5,340 nt of DNA, taken from contig DOHJ01000004.1 in assembly GCA_003535335.1 (NCBI GenBank), positions 1 to 5,340 on the forward strand. The letters run 5' to 3'. Position 1 is the first letter of the stretch. Each line of letters begins with the position of its first letter. Below the pieces are notes generated by a model, which was not told where the DNA came from, did no database searches, and saw only the letters and a program-made list of their open reading frames with translations. Origin of the DNA: Paracoccaceae bacterium (GTDB lineage Bacteria; Pseudomonadota; Alphaproteobacteria; Rhodobacterales; Rhodobacteraceae). Shown in pieces: positions 1 through 4,918 of this stretch. The position numbers and the translations under genes are program-made.

Positions 1-121
1 CCTCGGCAATTGAAAACAGCGTGTCGCCTTCTTTGGTGGTATATTTCGTGTCACAGGCTGCAAATGCGGCTGCGGGCAGCACAGCCAGCACAGCGGCAAT
101 TATTCTTGTCAGAAACTTCAT
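1..121 (-). CDS. LysM-domain exported protein, N-terminal fragment (runs off the window)
   Basis: Forty codons are visible from an ATG at 121, reading leftward off the window edge. The product opens with a clear signal peptide: MKFLTR, a hydrophobic Ala/Leu/Val stretch, then PAAAFA with likely cleavage near residue 21. The mature part starts with Cys23, followed by YTTKEGDTLFSIAE (27-40), which is the first half of a LysM peptidoglycan-binding domain. A strong GGGGAGGG ribosome site sits just upstream and supports this start. The gene follows the 359-residue LysM/binding protein by 30 nt on the same strand, so the two are probably co-transcribed. The Cys-xxx-Tyr-x-x-Lys-x-GD spacing is the same in both, suggesting tandem paralogues. 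The rest of the gene is unseen, so whether it also carries a solute-binding domain is unknown. The FAAC sequence is a poor lipobox, and the cysteine more likely forms a disulfide. Confidence 0.85.
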   Translation of the reverse strand, partial: MKFLTRIIAAVLAVLPAAAFAACDTKYTTKEGDTLFSIAE

Positions 122-151
122 CTCACCCTCCCCAAGGTAATACCGGATGAC

Positions 152-1231
152 CTAAAAATCGGACCAGATACGGGTCATGTGCACGTCAATAATTTTCTGG
201 TATTGCCCGGTTTCCTTGATTTTCTTCAAGCCCGCGTTGATTGTTGCAATCAGCTCTTTTCCACGCGGATGGGTTTTATGAACCAGCACATGCAAACCTT
301 CGATTGACAGCGGCCGGGTGTCGATGATTTTCACCACATCCTTCATGTTCAATTCCTTGATCGCCGCGCGACCGGTGAATTCATTAATCACAACCGCATC
401 AACTTTGCCTTCGCCCAGCAGCTCGAAGCAGTCATTCACCGAATCCGGTCGTGTCAGGGTGATTTTGCTTTGCGATACCCAGTTACGACCACCTTTATCC
501 AGATCGTGGGTGTAATACCCCGCCGGGCGACACAGGTTCAGCCCGACAATATCGGCGTCAGAATTAAAAGCGATCGGCTTGTTTTTATTCGTGAACAGCA
601 AAATCAACATCTCGAACATCGGCTCGGAGAAATCAAAGTTTTTGCAGCGGTAGACATCCGGGGTAGATTCGCAAGCCGGGCGCAACCAAGGCACCCCGAC
701 ATCCAGCAGCGCATTCGATAGCAGCGGTTCCAGATGCGCTGAAAAATCGTTAACCCAGTGAAATGCAAAGCCTTCGGCCGGAGCGGCGGTTTTCATCACC
801 TGCTGCATCACATCAATCACCAGACCACCATTGGGCAGCGAGCGGTCCATGAACGGTTTATATTCATCCGCTACCAGAATGCTGATTTTCTTGCGGCTGG
901 CCGCTGTACCCGGCGCCACCACCACAGGTGCCGCAGTGGCCGCCGCCGCAGTCACATCCGTGCCGCCCGTCAGGCCCGTTGGCAAACCGTTAATGCAGGT
1001 CAGTCTTAATTTCATCCCGACCCGAATTGACGCCGGATTTTTGCCGATTGCCTTCAGGTTATTTTGATGAATTGCCGTCCACATTCCGGCATTTTTATAA
1101 TGCTGATCGGCAATAAGCGACAGGCTATCGCCCCGTTTGACCTTGTAAACCCCACCACAGGTTTCTGCCTGAGCCGCACCTTGTGACAGCCCGGCCGCAA
1201 CCGCAGCGACTGTAAGTAATTTTTTCAGCAT
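152..1231 (-). CDS. Exported LysM protein fused to a family-3-like solute-binding domain (359 aa)
   Basis: This is predicted to be a periplasmic protein that could be held on peptidoglycan by its LysM domain while its C-terminal part binds a small solute. Residues 1-22 are a signal peptide (MLKKLL, a hydrophobic core, then AQA). Residues 28-79 are LysM: YKVKRGDSLSLIAD, WTAIHQNN, and the closing RVGMKLRLTC. Cys25 and Cys79 bracket it and may pair. An Ala/Gly/Pro linker spans about 81-112. Residues 115-353 resemble bacterial extracellular solute-binding family 3, with ISILVADEYKPF, DVGVPWLRP (177-185), FSEPM and a C-terminal GLKKIKETGQYQKI. Further cysteine pairs may be 187/196 and 234/268. The ligand is not deducible. 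No permease or ATPase gene is nearby, so a sensory, scavenging or enzyme-like role is as possible as transport. An in-frame TTG at 1261 would add 10 residues, but the ribosome site favours the ATG at 1231. Confidence 0.88.
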   Translation of the reverse strand: MLKKLLTVAAVAAGLSQGAAQAETCGGVYKVKRGDSLSLIADQHYKNAGMWTAIHQNNLKAIGKNPASIRVGMKLRLTCINGLPTGLTGGTDVTAAAATAAPVVVAPGTAASRKKISILVADEYKPFMDRSLPNGGLVIDVMQQVMKTAAPAEGFAFHWVNDFSAHLEPLLSNALLDVGVPWLRPACESTPDVYRCKNFDFSEPMFEMLILLFTNKNKPIAFNSDADIVGLNLCRPAGYYTHDLDKGGRNWVSQSKITLTRPDSVNDCFELLGEGKVDAVVINEFTGRAAIKELNMKDVVKIIDTRPLSIEGLHVLVHKTHPRGKELIATINAGLKKIKETGQYQKIIDVHMTRIWSDF

Positions 1232-1236
1232 AGAAT

Positions 1237-1243
1237 CTCCCCC
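1237..1243 (-). promoter_or_regulatory. Ribosome binding site deciding the LysM/binding-protein start
   Basis: The minus strand reads GGGGGAG, then 5 nt (ATTCT), then the ATG at 1231. This ideal spacing, together with a signal peptide that begins exactly at MLKKLL, selects this start over the in-frame TTG at 1261. Confidence 0.8.
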
Positions 1244-1257
1244 ACATATAGGGCCAA

Positions 1258-1286
1258 ACAATTGCCTATCTTGTGTTTTACGTCAA
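1258..1286 (-). promoter_or_regulatory. Weak sigma-70 promoter candidate for the LysM genes
   Basis: On the minus strand TTGACG (1281-1286) matches the -35 consensus at five of six bases. It is followed 17 nt later by AATTGT (1258-1263), a poor -10 with three of six matches. It lies in the 82-nt gap after the 214-residue gene, and there is no T-rich hairpin terminator in that gap. The LysM genes may therefore be read both from here and by readthrough from ruvCAB. The -35 is good and the -10 is doubtful. Confidence 0.3.
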
Positions 1287-1313
1287 CAGCACAACTATAA
1301 TTAGTTCGGGAGA

Positions 1314-1958
1314 CTAGACTTTCTTGTTCTCGCAAGCCTGAATTCGGGCAAATATACGCAACGCGTGAGACTTGTCGACCGCGCAAACCGGCATGCTGGC
1401 TTCATATGCCGCCCGAATGACGGCACCGATTTCCGGCCGCAAAACCACAATCTGCTTTTCAGGCAACACCGCCAAAGGCGAGCATTTGGAAAACGCCGCA
1501 TCCGACCAGCGTAATATGGCCTGCACCGATTGCCCCAAAGCCAAGGTTTCGGCCGGCATTTGCGCCAATTTTCCCTTCATACGCAAAAAGACAAAACAGG
1601 CTTGGATGCCACCAGCGTCATCAAACCGAAAGCTCCGGTACTGGCTGGCATCTGCGAGCTGCAACTTTAACACCAGCGCATCCAGATTGGGGATCATTTC
1701 ACCTAATTTGGGTACATCCAGCAGTTCCTGCCAATCCTTGAAAAAGAAAAACATCAGATTGGCACCCAGTTCGGCATCGGTTTCAGCCATATTATGCCCG
1801 GCCAGCGTGACCACTGCCTCGATTGCGCCCTTGATCACGGTCAGGGTTTCATCCGCCACCCCGAAAACCACCGGCACAATTGGCCGCCCCCAACGCGCAA
1901 ACGCATATCCGCCATCCGGCGCAGTAAAATGCATCTCGATTTCAGCAGCTGTCATCAT
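1314..1958 (-). CDS. Conserved-looking cytoplasmic protein of unknown function (214 aa)
   Basis: I do not recognise a named family with confidence. The protein has no signal peptide or membrane span. An N-terminal alpha/beta-like part contains ARWGRPIVPVVFG (21-33), then a helix and AGHNMAETDAELGANLMFFFF (53-73), in which the hydrophobic run looks like a buried strand. The C-terminal part contains ETLALGQSVQAILRWSDAAF (137-156) and a helix RPEIGAVIRAAYE (174-186). The strand and helix order faintly recalls the secreted DUF2927 proteins of Rhodobacterales, but there is no export signal and no HExx metal motif, so this stays a guess. The ATG at 1958 (MMTAAE) has AGGA 8 nt upstream; the adjacent second ATG is an equal alternative. 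It follows ruvB by 54 nt on the same strand and could be the last gene of the ruv transcript, which would not by itself show a role in recombination. Confidence 0.85.
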   Translation of the reverse strand: MMTAAEIEMHFTAPDGGYAFARWGRPIVPVVFGVADETLTVIKGAIEAVVTLAGHNMAETDAELGANLMFFFFKDWQELLDVPKLGEMIPNLDALVLKLQLADASQYRSFRFDDAGGIQACFVFLRMKGKLAQMPAETLALGQSVQAILRWSDAAFSKCSPLAVLPEKQIVVLRPEIGAVIRAAYEASMPVCAVDKSHALRIFARIQACENKKV

Positions 1959-1981
1959 ATTATTGTTCCTAAAATATCCTC

Positions 1982-2006
1982 GCCGAAGGCATAAAATCTC
2001 TTCGGC
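1982..2006 (-). repeat. Hairpin between ruvB and the 214-aa gene
   Basis: A perfect 7-bp inverted repeat (GCCGAAG / CTTCGGC, 1982-1988 and 2000-2006) encloses an 11-nt loop. It lies 7 nt beyond the ruvB stop and just before the AGGA ribosome site of the next gene. No T-run follows on either strand, so it is not a standard intrinsic terminator. It could stabilise or attenuate the ruv message. Confidence 0.5.
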
Positions 2007-2012
2007 TCCAGC

Positions 2013-3032
2013 TCAATCAAACAAATCACCGTCAGATTTGGGCGCAGCCATGCCCAAATGCGTCCAGGCCTTGGCCGCCAACATCCGCCCACGCGGTGTG
2101 CGCTGAATTAATCCCTGTTGCAACAAAAACGGCTCGATCACCTCTTCCAGTGAATCACGACTTTCCGAAAGTGCCGCACACATGGTTTCAATCCCCACAG
2201 GACCACCCGCATAATTTTCCGCAATCAGGCGTAAATAACGCCGGTCTGCCCCATCCAGCCCCAAATGATCCACCCCAAGACGGGTCAGCGCATTATCGGC
2301 CAGCTTTTGCGTCACCTGACCACCACCTTCAACCACCGCAAAATCCACCACCCGGCGCAACAGCCGGCCGGCAATCCGCGGCGTGCCACGGGCGCGTTTG
2401 GCAATTTCGTGCGCGCCGGCGTCTTCAAAACTCACCCCCAGCAAACGCGCGCCGCGCACAACAATTTCGTGCAGCTCGCTGACCGTATAAAATTGCAAAC
2501 GAACCGGAATACCGAACCGGTCACGCAGCGGGGTCGTCAGCAGGCCCATCCGCGTGGTTGCCCCGACCAAGGTGAAAGGTTGCAATTCAATCCGCACGGT
2601 GCGCGCCGCCGGTCCCTCGCCGATCACCAGATCCAGCTCGAAATCCTCGAGCGCCGGATAAAGCACCTCTTCCACCACTGGATTAAGCCGGTGAATTTCG
2701 TCAATAAACAGCACATCACCGCGTTCCAGATTGGTCAGGATCGCGGCCAGATCACCGGCCTTGGCCAGCACCGGACCCGAGGTCATGCGAAAATTCACGC
2801 CCAATTCGCGCGCCATAATCTGGGCCAGCGTGGTTTTGCCCAAACCGGGCGGGCCATGAAACAAAACATGATCCATCACATCGCGGCGTATCTTGGCGCT
2901 TTCGATGAAAATCCGCAGATTAGCACGCGCCTCGGCCTGACCGATGAATTCATCCAGAACCTGCGGTCGCAAGGCGCGGTCCTGATCTTCGGGGCGCGGT
3001 TCCGGGCGCAAGATGGGGTCCGGTTCGGTCAT
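2013..3032 (-). CDS. ruvB: Holliday junction branch migration ATPase RuvB (339 aa)
   Basis: RuvB forms the hexameric AAA+ motor that, docked on RuvA, pumps DNA through the Holliday junction during recombinational repair in the cytoplasm. All expected elements are present. Walker A is GPPGLGKT (60-67). Walker B is [10 protein letters not shown] (106-115). Sensor 1 is VGATTR (156-161). LRDRFGIP (169-176) holds the probable arginine finger Arg172. Sensor 2 is RGTPRIAGR (215-223). The C-terminal winged-helix DNA-binding part is at about 260-330 and includes [14 protein letters not shown] and RTPRGR. The length is normal for the family. The ATG at 3032 is only 3 nt beyond the ruvA stop, and AAAGGG in the end of ruvA serves as ribosome site, so translation is probably coupled. 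Nothing looks damaged. Confidence 0.98.
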   Translation of the reverse strand: MTEPDPILRPEPRPEDQDRALRPQVLDEFIGQAEARANLRIFIESAKIRRDVMDHVLFHGPPGLGKTTLAQIMARELGVNFRMTSGPVLAKAGDLAAILTNLERGDVLFIDEIHRLNPVVEEVLYPALEDFELDLVIGEGPAARTVRIELQPFTLVGATTRMGLLTTPLRDRFGIPVRLQFYTVSELHEIVVRGARLLGVSFEDAGAHEIAKRARGTPRIAGRLLRRVVDFAVVEGGGQVTQKLADNALTRLGVDHLGLDGADRRYLRLIAENYAGGPVGIETMCAALSESRDSLEEVIEPFLLQQGLIQRTPRGRMLAAKAWTHLGMAAPKSDGDLFD

Positions 3033-3035
3033 AAT

Positions 3036-3704
3036 TTAACCCTTTGGTGCCAACGATTTCAACGCGGCACGGATCAGGCTTGCTGTATCGGCCTCGGGCA
3101 TTTCACTGGCCGCCCTTGCAACCGCACCGGCCGCATCTGACGGACCGTAACCCAGATTGGCCAGTGCGGACAAGGCCTCGGATTGCGCCGCAGCCGTGCT
3201 GGGGGCTGGCGAAACCACGGCGGGCGTTTCAATCATTTCAACCACAGATTCGGCGACAACTTCGCCCTGCGCGGCAACCAAGGTATCACCCATCGCCATC
3301 ACTGCAGGCGCTTTGTCTTTCAGCTCCAGCACCACGCGCTGTGCGGTTTTGGGCCCCACGCCTTTGGCCACCTTGACCGCATTCACATCACCCAGCGCAA
3401 TCGCACGGCTGACACCTTCGGTCCCCAGCGCGCTTAAAATCGCCATGGATGCCTTGGCCCCAATGCCCTGAACGCTCATCAACAGCCGGTGCCATTCCTT
3501 TTCCAGCAATGTGGTAAAACCAAACAACTGCAAATTATCCTCGCGCACCAAAAGCTCGGTAAACAAGGCAACCGGTTGCCCCGCGGCGGGCATCATGGCC
3601 ATGGTCCGCTCCGACAGGTAAACAATGTAACCAACCCCGCGCACATCAATCAAAACGTGATCTGCCGCGCGGTAATCCAGCCGGCCCGAGAGTTTGCCAA
3701 TCAT
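3036..3704 (-). CDS. ruvA: Holliday junction DNA-binding subunit RuvA (222 aa)
   Basis: RuvA tetramers hold the four-way junction flat and load RuvB rings on opposite arms. The N-terminal OB-fold domain begins [11 protein letters not shown] and contains [10 protein letters not shown]. The acidic pin residues Glu55-Asp56 ([10 protein letters not shown]) match those of E. coli RuvA. Two helix-hairpin-helix motifs follow: [13 protein letters not shown] (78-90) and [16 protein letters not shown] (114-129). A flexible Ala/Val/Pro/Glu-rich linker runs from about 131 to 174. The small RuvB-binding domain III is at about 175-219, with [16 protein letters not shown]. At 222 residues it is somewhat longer than the E. 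coli protein (203), mostly in the linker. The start at 3704 overlaps the ruvC stop as ATGA, with AAAAGGA (3712-3718) 7 nt upstream inside ruvC. A longer in-frame reading into ruvC adds sequence unlike the family. Confidence 0.97.
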   Translation of the reverse strand: MIGKLSGRLDYRAADHVLIDVRGVGYIVYLSERTMAMMPAAGQPVALFTELLVREDNLQLFGFTTLLEKEWHRLLMSVQGIGAKASMAILSALGTEGVSRAIALGDVNAVKVAKGVGPKTAQRVVLELKDKAPAVMAMGDTLVAAQGEVVAESVVEMIETPAVVSPAPSTAAAQSEALSALANLGYGPSDAAGAVARAASEMPEADTASLIRAALKSLAPKG

Positions 3705-4222
3705 GCGCTCATCCTTTTCGCTTCGGCCTTTTTCAAGGCAGCATCGTAGTGACCCGTCGATTGCAAGTGATGGGCGTGACAAATCGCAATCGCCAATGCG
3801 TCCGCCGCATCCGGACCGGCCAAATTCGCCCCGGGCAATTGCAAACGCACCATATGGGCCACCTGATTTTTATCCGCATGGCCTACCCCGACAACGGTTT
3901 TTTTCACCTTGTTGGGGGCATATTCCCCGACGCTTAAACCGGCTTGGGCCGGAACCAGCATGGCAATGCCGCGGGCTTGGCCCAGTTTCAGGGTGCCTGC
4001 CCCGTCTTTATTTACGAATGTTTGCTCAACCGCTGCCGCATCAGGGCCGAACCGCGCCATAATTTCACTAAGCTGGACATGCAGCGACAACAGACGCGCC
4101 GCCAAATCCGCGCCGACCGAACAACACACCCCGTTGCCAACATGGGCAAGCCGCGCACCGTCAACATCAATCACACCCCAGCCAAGGTTTCTTAGCCCCG
4201 GATCAATCCCGATTACACGCAT
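3701..4222 (-). CDS. ruvC: Crossover junction endodeoxyribonuclease RuvC (173 aa)
   Basis: RuvC is the dimeric Mg2+-dependent RNase H-fold nuclease that makes paired nicks to resolve Holliday junctions held by RuvAB. The catalytic acids fall at the same numbers as in E. coli: Asp7 (IGIDPG), Glu66 (AVEQTFV), Asp138 and Asp141 ([14 protein letters not shown]). Phe69, Lys107 and Lys118 are also retained. The length equals the E. coli protein (173). The start at 4222 is chosen because AGGGAG lies 5 nt upstream and because it restores the canonical MRVIGIDPG opening. An upstream in-frame GTG at 4240 is weaker. It is the first gene of the ruvCAB operon and ends in an ATGA overlap with ruvA. Expression is likely SOS-controlled from the promoter about 35 nt upstream of the start. 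No yebC gene precedes it here. Confidence 0.98.
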   Translation of the reverse strand: MRVIGIDPGLRNLGWGVIDVDGARLAHVGNGVCCSVGADLAARLLSLHVQLSEIMARFGPDAAAVEQTFVNKDGAGTLKLGQARGIAMLVPAQAGLSVGEYAPNKVKKTVVGVGHADKNQVAHMVRLQLPGANLAGPDAADALAIAICHAHHLQSTGHYDAALKKAEAKRMSA

Positions 4223-4227
4223 TGTTG

Positions 4228-4233
4228 CTCCCT
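4228..4233 (-). promoter_or_regulatory. Ribosome binding site deciding the ruvC start
   Basis: AGGGAG within GAGAGGGAG on the minus strand ends 5 nt before the ATG at 4222. The alternative GTG at 4240 would place this purine-rich element inside the coding sequence. Confidence 0.8.
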
Positions 4234-4263
4234 CTCGCACCGGCTTTTATTGCCTTTCAGACA

Positions 4264-4293
4264 AGAGTAGCACGAAAGGCGAACATTTGCCAA
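4264..4293 (-). promoter_or_regulatory. Proximal ruvCAB promoter
   Basis: The minus strand reads TTGGCA at -35 (4288-4293, five of six consensus), an 18-nt spacer, and TACTCT at -10 (4264-4269, four of six). The -10 is preceded by TGC, giving an extended -10 (TGn). The predicted start of transcription is near 4257, leaving a leader of about 35 nt before the ruvC ATG. A LexA-like box fills the spacer, so repressor and RNA polymerase would compete. Confidence 0.65.
4270..4284 (-). promoter_or_regulatory. Probable LexA (SOS) operator of ruvCAB
   Basis: The minus strand reads GTTC-GCCTTTC-GTGC. The known alphaproteobacterial LexA box is the direct repeat GTTC-N7-GTTC, and this site matches seven of its eight defined bases at the exact spacing. 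It lies between the -35 and the -10 of the ruvC promoter, the usual place for a LexA operator. ruv genes belong to the SOS regulon in many bacteria, which fits. The assignment to LexA is an inference from the motif and its position. Confidence 0.6.
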
Positions 4294-4328
4294 ATGGAAA
4301 ACCAGACCGAGGATGAAATACACGGATT

Positions 4329-4350
4329 TCCCATTTTGGTGGAAATGGGA
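4329..4350. repeat. Perfect 8-bp inverted repeat upstream of ruvC
   Basis: TCCCATTT (4329-4336) and AAATGGGA (4343-4350) flank a 6-nt loop. On the plus strand the stem is followed by only TTTT, and on the minus strand by no T-run, so it is at most a weak terminator. It would fall inside the long leader of any transcript starting at the distal ruvC promoter. It could equally be a protein-binding palindrome. Confidence 0.45.
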
Positions 4351-4400
4351 TTTTGCCGGATAAAAGGAAATTAAACCTGTAATTTTAGATAATTTTCATC

Positions 4401-4409
4401 ATTATAGCA
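4401..4409 (-). promoter_or_regulatory. Distal extended -10 element facing ruvC
   Basis: The minus strand reads TGC-TATAAT, a perfect extended -10 (TGn plus the full consensus hexamer) in AT-rich DNA. No good -35 is present at 16-18 nt; extended -10 promoters can work without one. Transcription from here would start near 4394 and give ruvC a leader of about 170 nt, bypassing the LexA-like site as an initiation point. It may provide basal expression. Confidence 0.45.
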
Positions 4410-4423
4410 AAGGTTTAACGAAA

Positions 4424-4439
4424 TTAAGCCAATGCTTAA
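4424..4439. repeat. Palindrome at the -35 position of the distal ruvC promoter
   Basis: TTAAGC-CAAT-GCTTAA is a perfect 6-bp dyad with a 4-nt centre. It sits where a regulator could occlude or activate the extended -10 promoter at 4401-4409, and lies between the divergent genes. The binding protein, if any, is unknown. Confidence 0.35.
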
Positions 4440-4464
4440 AATACACATCATATCTGCAATACCT

Positions 4465-4493
4465 TTGTCTTGATTGAAATTCATCCCTACCCT
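4465..4493 (+). promoter_or_regulatory. Weak promoter candidate for the DUF1127 gene
   Basis: TTGTCT (4465-4470), 17 nt, then TACCCT (4488-4493) gives three of six matches in each hexamer. An overlapping alternative is TTGATT (4470-4475) with TAGTAA (4493-4498) at the same spacing. Either would give a leader of about 50 nt before the ATG at 4551. Both are poor matches, so an alternative sigma factor is possible. Confidence 0.25.
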
Positions 4494-4538
4494 AGTAACC
4501 TTTTGGAACTGCACAGAACAAATCGCCACATCATCAAA

Positions 4539-4545
4539 AGGAAGG
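4539..4545 (+). promoter_or_regulatory. Ribosome binding site deciding the DUF1127 start
   Basis: AGGAAGG ends 5 nt before the ATG at 4551. This selects the 76-residue product over a longer in-frame reading from a TTG at 4470, which has no ribosome site and encodes an unremarkable leader. Confidence 0.8.
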
Positions 4546-4550
4546 CTATC

Positions 4551-4781
4551 ATGACAACAAATAAAACCATCCGCATAGATCTCAATGCTGCACGCGATTA
4601 CGATTTTGGCTTTGCCCAGAATGTGATCGGCATTATTCTCAAACTTGGCTATATTGGCACAACCATCTCCGGCTGGAATATGGCCCGAAAAACGCGCGAT
4701 GTCTTGTCAAAGCTGTCGGATCACACTTTGAATGATATTGGGATTTGCCGTGCCGATATTGCAGCGATATCGTTTCGGTGA
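4551..4781 (+). CDS. Small DUF1127 (YjiS-like) protein (76 aa)
   Basis: The C-terminal part is a recognisable DUF1127 domain at about residues 42-72: W42, RKTRDVLSKLSDHTLNDIGICRAD (46-69), including the typical L-S-D-x-x-L-x-D-I-G core. DUF1127 proteins are small, basic, Arg-rich and often abundant in alphaproteobacteria. Some have been linked to RNA binding and to phosphate, carbon or stress responses; the role of this one is not known. An N-terminal extension (1-41) includes a rather hydrophobic segment NVIGIILKLGYIGTTISGW (24-42), which could be an amphipathic or short membrane-associating helix. The ATG at 4551 is fixed by AGGAAGG 5 nt upstream. The gene stands alone, divergent from ruvC and convergent with the 115-residue membrane-protein gene, and is followed by a hairpin terminator. 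Confidence 0.9.
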   Translation: MTTNKTIRIDLNAARDYDFGFAQNVIGIILKLGYIGTTISGWNMARKTRDVLSKLSDHTLNDIGICRADIAAISFR

Positions 4782-4828
4782 TTTATCCCGATATCCAAGC
4801 CAAAGAAATTCGTAACGATCCTGAATCA

Positions 4829-4855
4829 AAATCCGCCCCGAAAGCAGGCGGATTT
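4829..4855 (+). terminator. Intrinsic terminator after the DUF1127 gene, possibly bidirectional
   Basis: A perfect 9-bp stem, AAATCCGCC / GGCGGATTT (4829-4837 and 4847-4855), closes a 9-nt loop containing GAAA. The GC-rich core is flanked by A's on the left and T's on the right. A looser T-rich tail (CACTATATTTT) follows on the plus strand, and TTTTGATT follows on the minus strand. It lies between convergent genes, 47 nt beyond the DUF1127 stop, so it may terminate both. Confidence 0.7.
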
Positions 4856-4881
4856 CACTATATTTTGCACCATTATGGCAC

Positions 4882-4906
4882 GCGTTTCGACTTATGCTTG
4901 AAACGC
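4882..4906. repeat. Second hairpin in the convergent intergenic region
   Basis: GCGTTTC (4882-4888) and GAAACGC (4900-4906) form a perfect 7-bp stem, extendable by one G-T and one A-T pair to leave a 7-nt loop. It lies 12 nt beyond the stop of the minus-strand membrane-protein gene. There is no T-run on either side, so it is more likely a message-stabilising 3' hairpin than an intrinsic terminator. Confidence 0.4.
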
Positions 4907-4918
4907 TGTAAACCAAAA

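Larger units (their letters stand above)
4223..4550. other. 328-bp divergent intergenic region between ruvC and the DUF1127 gene
   Basis: No protein-coding gene is supported here. The region holds the proximal ruvC promoter with a LexA-like box (4264-4293), an 8-bp inverted repeat (4329-4350), a very AT-rich stretch (about 4360-4445), and an extended -10 facing ruvC (4401-4409) with a palindrome at its -35 position (4424-4439). It also holds a weak plus-strand promoter candidate (4465-4493) and the DUF1127 ribosome site (4539-4545). Small RNA genes cannot be excluded by eye. Confidence 0.7.

Noticed and set aside
1293..1306. AACTA-TAAT-TAGTT inverted repeat after the 214-aa gene, considered as a terminator
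   Set aside because: The stem is only 5 bp, AT-rich and lacks a T-run, so it is too weak to terminate.
1372..2106. 244-codon plus-strand open frame opposite the 214-aa gene
   Set aside because: The minus-strand gene has a better ribosome site, protein-like composition and same-strand context. The plus frame is low-complexity Ser/Ala/Lys/Pro sequence and runs into the ruvB 3' end.
2265..3140. 291-codon plus-strand open frame opposite ruvB and the ruvA end
   Set aside because: It is antisense to an intact, motif-complete ruvB. Its product is rich in His, Gln, Arg and Pro with no recognisable domain, and it has no ribosome site.
3705..3782. N-terminal extension of RuvA into ruvC
   Set aside because: RuvA family proteins begin MIGKLxGxL. 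That ATG has an AAAAGGA site and the usual ATGA overlap with ruvC, whereas the extension is ruvC sequence read out of frame.
4413..4439. TTAA-rich cluster resembling CtrA sites (TTAA-N7-TTAA)
   Set aside because: The visible spacings between TTAA elements are 5 and 8, not 7; the AT-rich context makes chance TTAA frequent.
4506..4519. GAAC-N6-GAAC direct repeat upstream of the DUF1127 gene, resembling an inverted-orientation LexA box
   Set aside because: The spacing between half-sites is 6, not the required 7, and it lies downstream of the candidate promoter, close to the ribosome site.
4470..4550. Longer DUF1127 reading from a TTG at 4470
   Set aside because: No ribosome site precedes it, it overlaps the promoter candidates, and AGGAAGG 5 nt before the ATG at 4551 gives a clear start.
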